From positions 1-64,000 of the forward strand of contig NZ_JMLU01000001.1 of assembly GCF_000686885.1 (NCBI RefSeq): a stretch of 64,000 nucleotides of DNA, given 5' to 3'. Positions 6,435 to 15,610 of this stretch are shown one piece after another; within the stretch, counting starts at the first letter, position 1, and each line of letters opens with the position of its first letter. Position numbers and translations under genes: made by a program. The notes under the pieces are model-generated. The model was not told where the DNA came from. It made no database searches and saw nothing but the letters and a program-made list of their open reading frames with translations. The DNA is from Flavobacterium sasangense DSM 21067 (GTDB taxonomy: Bacteria > Bacteroidota > Bacteroidia > Flavobacteriales > Flavobacteriaceae).

Positions 6435-8648
6435 TTAGAATGTATATTTTAAGTTTAATCCACCAAAGAAAGTTGCATTATAAGGCGCTGGTAAATAAGC
6501 ATCTGGCAACTGGTTATTGAATACCATTTGGTAATATTGTGTGTTTGTAATGTTATTTATCCCAAGACTTGCATCTAATGATAAGTTATTTACAATTTTT
6601 CTTTGGTAACCTAACTTAGCATTTAACAAATTATAACTTTTGGTTTCATAATGAACCCTATTAGGATCTGTTGTTGCAGTAGGCACATAACTGTAAAAAA
6701 CCGCATCTCTGTAATTATAGGTCACATTTCCATAAAAACCATATTTAAACATAAAATCAAAACCGGAGTTAAATACAACCGGAGGAGTTCCTAATACTTT
6801 TTCACCTGAAAAATCAAATGCTATATTGTACGTTCTTTGAAAAACATAATCTTTATATTTAAAATCTGAATATGTTACGTTTGCGAAAGGAGTTACATTT
6901 TTAACGAATCCAGTTTCTGATTTGATTAATTCATATTTTACATTAATTTCTATTCCTTTATGAACTTGCTCTCCAGCATTAACAATGTAAGAATATAAAG
7001 TTGCCGTATTTGTAGCATTTGGAACCGCTACAGAAGTCATTTTATCTTTAAAATTTGTTTGAAAAAGGGCAACTTCATAAGTAAATCTATTATTTAATAA
7101 ATTTCCCTTAGACCCTATCTCGAATTGAGTCCCAACTTCTGCTTTTAAATCTTTATTAACTTCTCCTGTAAAAGGAATATAAAAATAAGAACTAACAGGT
7201 GCTTTATACCCTTTATTATAAGAAGTGTATAATGAAACTTTTTTATTAAAAACTTTGTTAATAGCAAATTTAGGCGAAATCATATTTTTATATGAAGTTC
7301 TAAATGTAGTTGGCATGTAAGTACTAGGCGTGTTATTAGCTGCAACATAAACTCTATCTTGTAATTCAATACCCATATAACTGCTTCCAACACCTGCAGT
7401 AAGAGAAAAGTCTTTTGGCATATTCAATGTCCATTCTGTAAACAAGCTATTTGTTTTAGAAATACTGTACTTGTTACTTCTTTGATTTCCTATTACATTA
7501 TAAGCATCAGGATCTACACCATTAGCAACCATAGCATAAGCAATAGTTTGAGAATTTTGCTGTTGCAATTCAGCCCCTGTAATACCTGAAAGTTTAAGCG
7601 AAGTTCCTAAGTCGAAATTTGTATTAAATGATGTTCTAAAACCATAATTTAATGCTGTTCTATCCGTCCAACCTCCTGCAGAACTTGCGTCGCTTACAAT
7701 TCCAGTTCCAAAAACAGTTAGCGTATTTCCTATGTTTTTATTAAATTGGTAATCATGATTTAAACCTCCTCTAAAACTAACAACATGAGAATGTGCATCA
7801 TTCTTAATGTAAGCAGGGTTTCCAGAATAATCAAAATCTTCATATTGCTCTCGCGTTAATTCTCCGTTTCTTTGATCATAACTATCGCTGTATCCTAAAT
7901 AAGCATTGATTTTTTGTTTCTCACTTAGTGAAGTATTTCCAAAAATATTTACAAAATCTTTACTTGAAGCCGTATGTTTCATAAAACCATCGTAAGTTTG
8001 GTTTCCATAATTAATCAACATTGATCCATTTTTCCCTCCTATCTGAGCTTGTGTTGTTACTCTTTTTAATCCGTAACTTCCAAACAATGTATTTTGTGTT
8101 AAAGAAATTTTTTCTAGCTCTGGCTGTATTGTTTTTAAGTTTACAACACCTGCTATGGCTAAACCATATAATGAACCTGAAGGCCCTTTAACGATTTCCA
8201 CATTACCGATGGATGCAAAATCAATATCATCTAATACCGTTATTCCTTCTGCATCTGTTACTGGAATATTGTTTAAATAAACTTTAGTCCCTTGGGTATC
8301 AAAATTACTATTTGAACCATTTGTTCCTCTTACCCCATTTCCGTAGCCACGAATATTAAATTGTTGGCCTCCAGAAACCGTTCTTTTTTGCATATTTACA
8401 CCTGGTGCATTTGTATTAATTGCATCATCTAAAAACAACCCCGTATTTCTATTCAATTCTTTTTTATCCAATTTTGATATGGATTGTGGTTGACTTAGAA
8501 TTGACTTGTTTGAATTTGATGTAGCTGTAACTTCTACTTCTTTTAAGTAATTAATTTTTGCTACAGAATCATTTTTTGTGTCTTGACTATAAACCATAGT
8601 CGATGTAACGATAGCTAAAAGAGCTATCATTTTATTTAATAATTTCAT
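6435..8648 (-). CDS. TonB-dependent outer-membrane receptor, probably for heme
   Basis: The product has 737 residues, with a signal peptide (about 1-21, ending VYSQ) followed by the plug domain. Plug motifs are INYLKEVEVTAT (TonB-box region, about 33-44), RTVSGGQQFNIRGYGNG (about 92-108) and IGNVEIVKGPSGSLYGLAIAGVVNLKT (about 147-173). The rest is a 22-strand-type barrel ending in a terminal aromatic residue (LKYTF). Unlike many Bacteroidota receptors it lacks an N-terminal carboxypeptidase-like domain. It sits just upstream of hmuTUV and probably imports the ligand passed to HmuT. The closest match is to HmuR/siderophore-type receptors; the exact ligand cannot be read from the sequence. Confidence 0.85.
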   Translation of the reverse strand: MKLLNKMIALLAIVTSTMVYSQDTKNDSVAKINYLKEVEVTATSNSNKSILSQPQSISKLDKKELNRNTGLFLDDAINTNAPGVNMQKRTVSGGQQFNIRGYGNGVRGTNGSNSNFDTQGTKVYLNNIPVTDAEGITVLDDIDFASIGNVEIVKGPSGSLYGLAIAGVVNLKTIQPELEKISLTQNTLFGSYGLKRVTTQAQIGGKNGSMLINYGNQTYDGFMKHTASSKDFVNIFGNTSLSEKQKINAYLGYSDSYDQRNGELTREQYEDFDYSGNPAYIKNDAHSHVVSFRGGLNHDYQFNKNIGNTLTVFGTGIVSDASSAGGWTDRTALNYGFRTSFNTNFDLGTSLKLSGITGAELQQQNSQTIAYAMVANGVDPDAYNVIGNQRSNKYSISKTNSLFTEWTLNMPKDFSLTAGVGSSYMGIELQDRVYVAANNTPSTYMPTTFRTSYKNMISPKFAINKVFNKKVSLYTSYNKGYKAPVSSYFYIPFTGEVNKDLKAEVGTQFEIGSKGNLLNNRFTYEVALFQTNFKDKMTSVAVPNATNTATLYSYIVNAGEQVHKGIEINVKYELIKSETGFVKNVTPFANVTYSDFKYKDYVFQRTYNIAFDFSGEKVLGTPPVVFNSGFDFMFKYGFYGNVTYNYRDAVFYSYVPTATTDPNRVHYETKSYNLLNAKLGYQRKIVNNLSLDASLGINNITNTQYYQMVFNNQLPDAYLPAPYNATFFGGLNLKYTF

Positions 8649-8684
8649 TTTATTTTTAATTTAAATTAAATAACAAGAATATTT

Positions 8685-8706
8685 AGATGCGTTTTAAAAA
8701 GCATCT
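8685..8706. other. Small hairpin in the receptor leader
   Basis: AGATGC (8685-8690) and GCATCT (8701-8706) form a 6-bp stem with a 10-base A/T loop between the small upstream gene and the receptor gene. It has no T-run and may affect the leader of the receptor message. Weak evidence. Confidence 0.3.
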
Positions 8707-8727
8707 AATCAACATAAATTGAAAAAA

Positions 8728-9225
8728 TTAAATAAAATCGGGAGGTGGAACAATTATAGATAAATAAACTTCTTTTATGTAAATGAAGTTAAATGGTGTT
8801 TTTTTCAAAGATTCCTTTTTAAGAGACTTTGAAATGTAATATCGTGTTTTATTCAAACAAGCGATCTTGGTTTTGAAGATACTTTTCCCCTTAGAAGACT
8901 GACTTTTCTTTTGAATGTTTTTGATTTTCAAAGCAAAGTTTTTCTCTTTTTTGTCTTTAAAAAGTTTTAGTTTAACAAAATCACCTTCAAAAGTCTCCTC
9001 TAAAATATCATAAAGTTCATCCTCAATAACAATTTCAAGATCATCAATTTTCATTAAATAATAATCTTTTTTAGCAATTGTTTTTGTGACAATTAAATGA
9101 GGGTTTTTATTAGATTCAGCAATTTTTTTAAAAATTTTATGCGAAAAAGTAGCAAAATAGAACATCCCTACTGATTGAAGTAGTATAAATACAGCTAAAA
9201 ACAATGTGATGTATTTTTTATTCAA
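8728..9225 (-). CDS. Small single-pass membrane protein ahead of the heme receptor
   Basis: The product has 165 residues and the frame begins with TTG at 9225 (MNKKYITLFLAVFILLQSVG). There is one N-terminal hydrophobic helix (about 5-27) with no clear cleavage site. A lysine-rich extracytoplasmic domain follows, and the protein ends in VPPPDFI. I do not recognise a named family. It is first in the heme operon, 79 bases ahead of the receptor. A short membrane protein ending with a Pro-rich tail just before a TonB receptor is also seen at the copper locus (59655-60062), which suggests an accessory role in metal or heme uptake. That role is inference only. Confidence 0.6.
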   Translation of the reverse strand: MNKKYITLFLAVFILLQSVGMFYFATFSHKIFKKIAESNKNPHLIVTKTIAKKDYYLMKIDDLEIVIEDELYDILEETFEGDFVKLKLFKDKKEKNFALKIKNIQKKSQSSKGKSIFKTKIACLNKTRYYISKSLKKESLKKTPFNFIYIKEVYLSIIVPPPDFI

Positions 9226-9294
9226 AATAGGGGCTAGTTAATTGACCTCCAAATGTATTAAATTAATTTCTTAAAAAAGAAATCTTTTTAATTC

Positions 9295-9786
9295 TTAACT
9301 TAAAACCTTATGCATCAAATCTTCTAATTCATGCATTTGTGGAACACCTTGCTCTCTGTTTAATCGCGCCATAAAATAGAGTGAAAACCAAAAAACAACC
9401 ATTATACCCATAATGCTAAAATCTAAAACCGTGGATTGTTTTAGCGACCAATGCGTGTAAGCCATCATAGCAAAAACCAAAAACAATCCTGCAATGATAA
9501 AATGTAAAAACATAAAAAGCGTCCACAACAATTGCTCGGGTCCAAACAAGCCTTTTACTGTGGTTTTATCTTCGTTTGCTTCTAATTCCAAATGTAAAAA
9601 AGGTGAATAGTATTTTCGTTTTTCTTTACTGAAATAAAAATACAAATGTTCGTCTATGATTTTGATTTGGTAATCCGACTTTAATTCAGACTTTAACGTT
9701 TTTGCTCTTTCTAAAATTTCCGCAACACTTTTTTTTGATTCCACTTCAAATTTAGGACGAAGTGCGATGCTTTTTTCGGGTTCCAT
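9295..9786 (-). CDS. Hypothetical two-helix membrane protein
   Basis: The product has 163 residues. The N-terminal half is soluble and charged (about 1-80, with YLYFYFSKEKRKYYSPF-like strands). It is followed by two transmembrane helices at about 84-110 and 122-141 and a short C-terminal tail. I recognise no domain; similar proteins of unknown function occur in Flavobacteriaceae. The ATG at 9786 gives the full frame. It lies between the heme operon (69 bases upstream of the small membrane protein gene, same strand) and the divergent der gene. It may share a transcript with the heme operon, but no evidence proves it. Confidence 0.6.
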   Translation of the reverse strand: MEPEKSIALRPKFEVESKKSVAEILERAKTLKSELKSDYQIKIIDEHLYFYFSKEKRKYYSPFLHLELEANEDKTTVKGLFGPEQLLWTLFMFLHFIIAGLFLVFAMMAYTHWSLKQSTVLDFSIMGIMVVFWFSLYFMARLNREQGVPQMHELEDLMHKVLS

Positions 9787-9896
9787 ACACTTGGGATTTG
9801 TGCGAATATATAAATTTTTAACAAATGTTGAATAAAATTTTCAGTTTAGCCCAGATAAGAATGAAAACCCCGCAAATTTTATAACTATTTTTTCTT

Positions 9897-9932
9897 TTTA
9901 TTAGAGTTGCGACCTTAGAAGCTACTCTAATA
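9897..9932. other. Ten-bp-stem hairpin upstream of der, function unknown
   Basis: TTATTAGAGT (9897-9906) and ACTCTAATAA (9923-9932) are perfect inverted repeats with a 16-base loop. The 240-base intergenic region 9787-10027 otherwise holds only the der promoter and a weak GGA-AGCT/AGCTCC stem at 9971-9990. The hairpin is upstream of the der -7 box, so it is either a DNA-level operator-like site or part of a minus-strand leader. Confidence 0.4.
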
Positions 9933-10001
9933 AATTTAGAAAAAAAGACGTAAAATTGTGGAGTTGTAATGGATAGCTGGAAAAAGCTCCAAAAAAAATC
10001 G

Positions 10002-10009
10002 TACTTTTG
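10002..10009 (+). promoter_or_regulatory. Promoter -7 box of der
   Basis: TACTTTTG lies 18 bases before the ATG at 10028, showing that the upstream in-frame extension from 10007 is not translated. No clear -33 TTG is seen. Confidence 0.6.
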
Positions 10010-10027
10010 CCGATTCAAAATAAGATT

Positions 10028-11338
10028 ATGAACAATATTGTTGCCATTGTAGGAAGACCAAATGTTGGAAAATCCACATTTTTTAACCGTTTAATTCAGC
10101 GAAGAGAAGCCATTGTTGACTCGGTAAGCGGTGTTACGCGTGATAGAAATTATGGAAAAAGTGAGTGGAACGGAAAAGAATTTTCGGTAATTGATACCGG
10201 AGGTTATGTAAAAGGTTCGGATGATATTTTTGAAGGAGAAATTCGTCGTCAAGTAGAATTAGCTATTGACGAGGCGGATGCTATTGTTTTTGTGGTAGAT
10301 GTTGAGGAAGGCATAACTCCAATGGATGAAGAAGTAGCGAAATTGCTTCGTAAAGTTAAAAAACCTATACTTTTAGTTGTTAATAAAGTAGACAACGCCA
10401 TGCGTGAAAAAGACGCTGTGGAGTTCTATAATTTAGGATTAGGTGAATATTTCACCATTTCAGGAATGAGCGGAAGCGGAACTGGGGAATTATTAGATAA
10501 AATCGTAGAGGTTTTACCTGAATTGCCAGAAGCGATAGAAGAAGAAAATCCGTTACCAAGATTTTGTGTTGTAGGAAGACCAAATGCTGGAAAATCATCA
10601 TTCATCAACGCTTTAATTGGTGAAGATCGATTTGTAGTAACCGATATTGCAGGAACTACTCGTGATGCGATTGACACGAAATACAACCGTTTTGGATTTG
10701 AATTCAACTTAGTAGATACGGCTGGAATTAGACGTAAAGCAAAAGTAAAAGAAGATTTAGAATTTTACTCGGTAATGCGTTCGGTAAGAGCAATTGAGCA
10801 CAGTGATGTGTGTTTATTGGTTATTGATGCGACTCGCGGATTTGAAGGACAAGATCAAAGTATTTTTTGGTTGGCAGAGAAAAACCGTAAAGGAATCGTA
10901 ATCTTAGTGAACAAATGGGATTTGGTTGAAAAAGACACTATGTCAACAAGAGATTACGAAAGAAAAATTAGAGAAGAAATTGCTCCTTTTACTGATGTGC
11001 CGATTTTATTTATCTCAGCTTTAACGAAACAACGTTTATTAAAAGCGTTAGAAACTGCGGTTGAAGTTTTTGAAAATAGAAAACAACGTATTTCGACTTC
11101 GAAATTCAATGAGTTGATGTTACCAATTATTGAAGCAACTCCTCCACCAGCATTAAAAGGAAAATACATCAAGATTAAATATTGTATGCAGTTGCCAACA
11201 CCAACGCCTCAGTTTGTGTTTTTTGCGAACTTACCACAATATGTAAAAGACCCGTACAAACGTTTTATTGAAAATAAATTGAGAGAAAACTACAATTTTA
11301 GTGGTGTTCCAATTGATATTTATTTCAGACAGAAATAG
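10028..11338 (+). CDS. der: Ribosome biogenesis GTPase Der (EngA)
   Basis: The product has 436 residues with the tandem G-domain layout unique to Der. G domain 1 has GRPNVGKST (about 10-18), DTGG (about 57-60) and NKVD (about 120-123). G domain 2 has GRPNAGKSS (about 185-193), DTAG (about 232-235) and NKWD (about 298-301). A C-terminal KH-like domain follows (about 355-436). Der acts in 50S subunit maturation in the cytoplasm. The start [14 protein letters not shown] was chosen because it follows the TACTTTTG box. It is a monocistronic unit ended by a strong hairpin. Confidence 0.97.
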   Translation: MNNIVAIVGRPNVGKSTFFNRLIQRREAIVDSVSGVTRDRNYGKSEWNGKEFSVIDTGGYVKGSDDIFEGEIRRQVELAIDEADAIVFVVDVEEGITPMDEEVAKLLRKVKKPILLVVNKVDNAMREKDAVEFYNLGLGEYFTISGMSGSGTGELLDKIVEVLPELPEAIEEENPLPRFCVVGRPNAGKSSFINALIGEDRFVVTDIAGTTRDAIDTKYNRFGFEFNLVDTAGIRRKAKVKEDLEFYSVMRSVRAIEHSDVCLLVIDATRGFEGQDQSIFWLAEKNRKGIVILVNKWDLVEKDTMSTRDYERKIREEIAPFTDVPILFISALTKQRLLKALETAVEVFENRKQRISTSKFNELMLPIIEATPPPALKGKYIKIKYCMQLPTPTPQFVFFANLPQYVKDPYKRFIENKLRENYNFSGVPIDIYFRQK

Positions 11339-11341
11339 TAA

Positions 11342-11371
11342 AAAACCGAAGTTAACGCTTCGGTTTTTTTA
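11342..11371 (+). terminator. Terminator after der
   Basis: AACCGAAG (11344-11351) pairs with CTTCGGTT (11358-11365), followed by a run of seven Ts. It is a classic intrinsic terminator directly after the der stop. Confidence 0.88.
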
Positions 11372-11467
11372 TGTTCTTTGTTAAATTTTTCGTAAGAAAA
11401 TTTTTAGTTACACAATAAATATTTTATTTCGTAGTTTATAACAACTTAAAACAAACTTCACTTTTTT

Positions 11468-14251
11468 ATGCGAAATAATTTTTTATTAGCCTTATTATTG
11501 CTGGCTACCTCGGCCATTTTTTCTCAAAACACTATTTCATTAAAAGGAAAAATAATTGATAAGAATAGTACTCTCCCTTTAGAATCTGCAACCATTTATT
11601 TAAAAACTGTAAAAGATTCAACTGTTGTAGATTACACCATTTCAGATAAAAATGGGAATTTTGAAATCAAAACCAAGAAGAATGAAAGTCCAATTTATTT
11701 TAAAATATCCTACATTGGTTATACCGATTACACTGAAAAATTAGACAATTTAAGCAAAGACAAAGATTTTGGCTTCATTAAATTGACTGAAAATGTAAGC
11801 ACTTTAAACGAGGTTGTAGTTCAATCAGAAGCTCCACCTATTACAATTAAAAGCGATACATTGGAATTTAACGCTTCATCATTTAAAGTTAGACCCGATG
11901 CTAATGTAGAAGCGCTTTTAAAACAACTTCCTGGTGTTGAAATTGACGAAGAAGGTAAAATTACTGTCAACGGAAAAGAAGTAAACAATATTTTAGTTAA
12001 CGGAAAACCTTTCTTTGGAAAAGACGGGAAAATTGCAACACAAAATTTACCTGCTGAAATAATTAGTAAAGTTCAAGTCACTGACACCAAAACGAAAGAG
12101 CAAGAATTATCAGGACAAAACGCAACTTCAGACGAAAAGACCATTAATTTAACCATTCAAGAAGATAAAAACAAAGGTGTTTTTGGTAAAGCTAATGTTG
12201 GTTATGGAACAGATGAACGATATGAATCGAGTTTACTTTTTAATTATTTCAAGGATACGCAAAAAATAAGTGTCTTAGGCTCGTCAAATAACATCAACTC
12301 TATAGGCTTTTCAATGGATGAGATTTTTGACAACATGGGTGGCGGAAGAAATCGTTCCATTTGGGTAAACGACAATGGTAGTTTTGGGATTAATGGAATG
12401 CAATTTGGAGGTAATAACGGAATTACGCAATCTAATATGCTAGGTGTGAATTTTGCAGATGAATGGGCAAAAAAGAAAATCAATCCAAACGGAAGTTACT
12501 ATTATTCAAACGCAGAAACCAACAATAAAAATCGAACCAATAGAATCAATTTGCTTCCTACGGGCAACACAAACACACTTGCCGAATCTACATCAAAATC
12601 GATTACAGATGGACATAACATTGCTGCAGATTTTGAAATAAAATTAGATTCTACTTCAACCCTATACATTAGCCCAAGTTTTTCTAAAAGCGATATTAAA
12701 AATCGTAATTCAGGTTTTGATACCACATTTGATGATACTGGAGCAGCTCTTAATCAAAACACAAGTGATAATAATTCTTCAAGTCAAAACAATACTTTTA
12801 AAAACAATATTTATTTCTACAAAGGATTAAAGAAAAAAGGAAGAGGAATTAGTGCATCCATAAATAATGAAAACAACAAAAATGATTCTGAATTAATTAC
12901 TAAAACTACGACAACCTTTTTTCAATCTGGCAACTCTGATGACGATAGAAATCAATTTAGGATTGATGCTTCTAAAAAAGATAATTTTAAAGCAAAAATT
13001 GGATATTCAGAGCCATTAAGAGATTCACTTATTTTTAATTTTGAAGTTTTTTACGATTATAAAAAGGCTAAAGATTTAAGAACTACTTATGATTTTGATA
13101 ATGGATTCAACACATACTCCATTTACAACGATTTGCTTTCAAATACTATAACTTCAACAACATCTTCGGTAACTCCAATGGTTGGAATTAGTTTGCAAAA
13201 GAAGAAAATTAGAGGTAGCCTTTCTATGGGAACTGAAATAATTAATTTTAACAACCAATCTACTTATTTAAACAACACCACTAAAGTCAATAAAAGCTAT
13301 ATGTATCCTAATATGAATGGATATATAAGTATAACATTGGGTAAATCAAAATCGCTTTATAGTTACTATTCTTATGAAGTAAATTTACCTAGTGCTAATC
13401 AAATTTTACCCTTTCAAAATTTAGGCAATCCGTTAAACACATTCATAGGAAATGCAGATTTAAAACCAAATGAAAATTATTCATTTTATGCCAACTTTAA
13501 TAATTATGATTATGCATCGAAAAGTGGTTTTTATGCGTACTCAGGAGGCGATTATAATGTTAATCAAATTGTAGCTTCTACTACTTATGATAGCGACTTT
13601 AAAGCAACCACAACTTATCAAAATATAGACAAAGCTTACAACACCTATATTGGTTTTAGTTTAAACAAATCGCTAAAGAAAGAAAAAAGAACGTTTAAAT
13701 ATGGTTTTGGAATGCAATTGGGTTATAATTACGATCAAGGATTGACCAATTCAGAATTATTTGAATCTAAAGGATTGACATTAAATCCAAGAGCTAATTT
13801 ATCATGGTCAATTGATGAAATGATTACGATTAGCCCATCGTATAGATACACCTATATTACCAATGATTATACCAACTATATTATAGATAACACTAAAAAC
13901 TTTAAGCACAGTGCGAAGTTAGAAATAACAAGTTATTGGCCTAAAAAAGTGGTACTAGGAAGTGATTTTGGCTATAATTACAACTCCAATATTGCTGCTG
14001 GATTTCAAAAAGATTTCTACTTATGGAACTTGAGTTTAGGATACAACTTTTTTGAAAACAAACTATTAGCAAAAGTAAAAGTTTATGATGTTCTAAACCA
14101 AAATATTAGTGCAACACGAACCATTACACCTACTGCCATTAGAGATATGGAAAACACTGTTTTACAACAATATGCTATGTTTTCTTTAACCTACAAATTA
14201 GATAAATTTGGAGGCAAGAAAAAAGATGGAGGTTTAATAATTATGAATTAA
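11468..14251 (+). CDS. Large outer-membrane beta-barrel protein (TonB-receptor-like)
   Basis: The product has 927 residues with a signal peptide (about 1-19, ending IFSQ). Residues about 23-105 form a carboxypeptidase-like regulatory domain (ISLKGKIIDKNSTLPLESATIYL). A plug-like region at about 115-225 contains LLKQLPGVEIDEEGKITVNG and VNNILVNGKPFFG, typical of the outer membrane beta-barrel (OMP_b-brl_3) family. The rest is a long asparagine-rich barrel. Proteins of this family resemble TonB-dependent receptors, but their ligands are mostly unknown. No SusD partner is present. It is transcribed alone, and a hairpin follows its stop. Confidence 0.82.
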   Translation: MRNNFLLALLLLATSAIFSQNTISLKGKIIDKNSTLPLESATIYLKTVKDSTVVDYTISDKNGNFEIKTKKNESPIYFKISYIGYTDYTEKLDNLSKDKDFGFIKLTENVSTLNEVVVQSEAPPITIKSDTLEFNASSFKVRPDANVEALLKQLPGVEIDEEGKITVNGKEVNNILVNGKPFFGKDGKIATQNLPAEIISKVQVTDTKTKEQELSGQNATSDEKTINLTIQEDKNKGVFGKANVGYGTDERYESSLLFNYFKDTQKISVLGSSNNINSIGFSMDEIFDNMGGGRNRSIWVNDNGSFGINGMQFGGNNGITQSNMLGVNFADEWAKKKINPNGSYYYSNAETNNKNRTNRINLLPTGNTNTLAESTSKSITDGHNIAADFEIKLDSTSTLYISPSFSKSDIKNRNSGFDTTFDDTGAALNQNTSDNNSSSQNNTFKNNIYFYKGLKKKGRGISASINNENNKNDSELITKTTTTFFQSGNSDDDRNQFRIDASKKDNFKAKIGYSEPLRDSLIFNFEVFYDYKKAKDLRTTYDFDNGFNTYSIYNDLLSNTITSTTSSVTPMVGISLQKKKIRGSLSMGTEIINFNNQSTYLNNTTKVNKSYMYPNMNGYISITLGKSKSLYSYYSYEVNLPSANQILPFQNLGNPLNTFIGNADLKPNENYSFYANFNNYDYASKSGFYAYSGGDYNVNQIVASTTYDSDFKATTTYQNIDKAYNTYIGFSLNKSLKKEKRTFKYGFGMQLGYNYDQGLTNSELFESKGLTLNPRANLSWSIDEMITISPSYRYTYITNDYTNYIIDNTKNFKHSAKLEITSYWPKKVVLGSDFGYNYNSNIAAGFQKDFYLWNLSLGYNFFENKLLAKVKVYDVLNQNISATRTITPTAIRDMENTVLQQYAMFSLTYKLDKFGGKKKDGGLIIMN

Positions 14252-14258
14252 ACAAAAA

Positions 14259-14288
14259 AACTCGTTAGCAATACTAACGAGTTTTTTG
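14259..14288 (+). terminator. Terminator after the large barrel gene
   Basis: CTCGTTAG (14261-14268) pairs with CTAACGAG (14274-14281), flanked by As and followed by TTTTTTG. It is an intrinsic terminator just after the TAA. Confidence 0.85.
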
Positions 14289-14351
14289 TTTTTCAAGTAC
14301 AAGCTCAAAAATCAAGTACAAGTTTATTTTCGCTTTGCTCAAAGTAAGCCT

Positions 14352-14389
14352 AGTTCGTAGGAGATTCCTCTTTCATCGGAATGACAAAG
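14352..14389. repeat. Short interspersed repeat fragment
   Basis: The reverse strand reads CTTTGTCATTCCGATGAAAG followed by AGGAATCTCC. It resembles the repeat class TTTGTCATTCCGA..GAGGAATCTC found between genes in many Flavobacteriaceae, and shares the TTGTCATyCyG core with the palindromic copy at 20465-20539. It lies in the roughly 120-base gap between two convergent genes. Confidence 0.5.
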
Positions 14390-14409
14390 TCTTGGAATTT
14401 AATTTTAAA

Positions 14410-15171
14410 CTACCAACTTCCGCCAGCGCCACCACCTGAGAAACCGCCACCGCCGAAGCCACCGCCAAATCCTCCTGATGAACCTCCACCGAAACTTCCA
14501 CCACCAAAACCACCGTTTCCTCTTCCGAGACTACTAAGAATGATTATATCGCCTAAATCTAAACCACTGCCACCTCTATAATTTCCTCCTCCTTTGTTTC
14601 CTCTGGAAGCTAAAACGATTAGAATAATAATAAATATAACAATCAAGATAAAAGGCAAAGGATTACTCGATTCTTTTCTAGAACCTTTGTATTTTCCTTT
14701 TAAAACTTCAAAAATCGCATCGGCACCTTTATCTAAACCGTTGTAATAACTTCCAGCTTTGAACTCGGGAATAATGATGTTTCGAATAAGTTCTCCATTG
14801 ATACCTGCAGTCAGTCTATCTTCAACTCCATATCCTGGTGCAATCCAAATTTCTCTGTCGTTTTTAGAAAGTAAAATCAGAATTCCATTATCCTCTTTTT
14901 CTTGACCAATCCCCCACTCTTGTGCCCATCTTGGAGTCAAAAGCCCTATAGATTCTCCTTTTAAATCATCAATGGTAATAACTACAATTTGAGTCGTAGT
15001 CGAATCGGAATAGCGAACCAATTTATTCTCTAATTCTTTTTCTTCTGTCGGGTTTAAAACATCGGCATAATCGTAAACACTTGTTTGAAAACTAGGTTTT
15101 TTCGGAATATCAAACTGTGCATGAGCCATCAATCCGCTTAAAGCTAATACAAATAAAAATAACTTTTTCAT
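14410..15171 (-). CDS. TPM-domain protein with Gly-rich tail
   Basis: The product has 253 residues from MKKLFLFVLALSG at 15171 (signal peptide about 1-18, ending AHAQF). The TPM (TLP18.3/Psb32/MOLO-1) domain spans about 25-155: VYDYADVLNPTEEKELENKL, then TTTQIVVITIDDLKG, then GKEDNGILILLSKNDRE-type strands. A transmembrane helix (about 172-192) is followed by a glycine/serine-rich tail ending GGAGGSW. TPM proteins are membrane-anchored and often sit with LemA; a phosphatase-like or photosystem repair role is known only from plants. It is last in the lemA-TPM-TPM operon, 1 base after the preceding TPM gene. Confidence 0.88.
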   Translation of the reverse strand: MKKLFLFVLALSGLMAHAQFDIPKKPSFQTSVYDYADVLNPTEEKELENKLVRYSDSTTTQIVVITIDDLKGESIGLLTPRWAQEWGIGQEKEDNGILILLSKNDREIWIAPGYGVEDRLTAGINGELIRNIIIPEFKAGSYYNGLDKGADAIFEVLKGKYKGSRKESSNPLPFILIVIFIIILIVLASRGNKGGGNYRGGSGLDLGDIIILSSLGRGNGGFGGGSFGGGSSGGFGGGFGGGGFSGGGAGGSW

Positions 15172-15172
15172 A

Positions 15173-15610
15173 TTAACTTCTTGAGATTTCGTTAGACAAT
15201 TCGTTAGTATCATCTGATTGATAAGGGAAATATTTTTTCAATCTCTCGCCTGCTCTAAGAATTCCTTCTACTAAGCCTTTCTTGAAGTTGCCTTCCTTAA
15301 AATTCGCAATTACAACATCTTTAGTACAATCCCAAAAATCAGATTCTACTACTTTATTAATGCCTTCATCACCAATGATAGCAAACTTTTTATCGGCTAC
15401 ACCAACATAAAAAAGCACTCCGTTTCGCTCTTGTGTTTCGTGCATGTGGAGTTCAAAAAAAACCTCCTGAGCTCGGTCAAGAGGTGATTTTTCTGTATGT
15501 TCTTCTAAATGCACTCTGATTTCTCCCGAAGTGTTTTTTTCCGCTTCAATAATCGCCTGAACAATGTCTTGTTCGTCTGCTTTTGATAAGAAATCTTCTG
15601 TTTTAGACAT
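15173..15610 (-). CDS. TPM-domain protein, soluble form
   Basis: The product has 145 residues. A single TPM-like domain covers nearly the whole protein: FLSKADEQDIVQAIIEAEKN, SGEIRVHLEEH, RNGVLFYVGVADKKFAIIGD and DWCT-like DFWDCTKDVV. There is no signal peptide or membrane helix, so it is predicted cytoplasmic, unlike the next gene. Its start overlaps the lemA stop (1 base), and its stop is followed by the next TPM gene after 1 base. This three-gene lemA-TPM-TPM arrangement is widespread in Bacteroidota. The biochemical role is unknown. Confidence 0.85.
   Translation of the reverse strand: MSKTEDFLSKADEQDIVQAIIEAEKNTSGEIRVHLEEHTEKSPLDRAQEVFFELHMHETQERNGVLFYVGVADKKFAIIGDEGINKVVESDFWDCTKDVVIANFKEGNFKKGLVEGILRAGERLKKYFPYQSDDTNELSNEISRS

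Noticed and set aside
11468..14251. Large barrel as a SusC-type glycan receptor
   Set aside because: No SusD partner or glycan enzymes are adjacent, and the plug region fits the OMP_b-brl_3 type.
14381..14581. Proline-rich open frame on the plus strand
   Set aside because: It is the complement of the Gly-rich tail of the TPM protein at 14410-15171; the proline repeats only mirror GGN codons.
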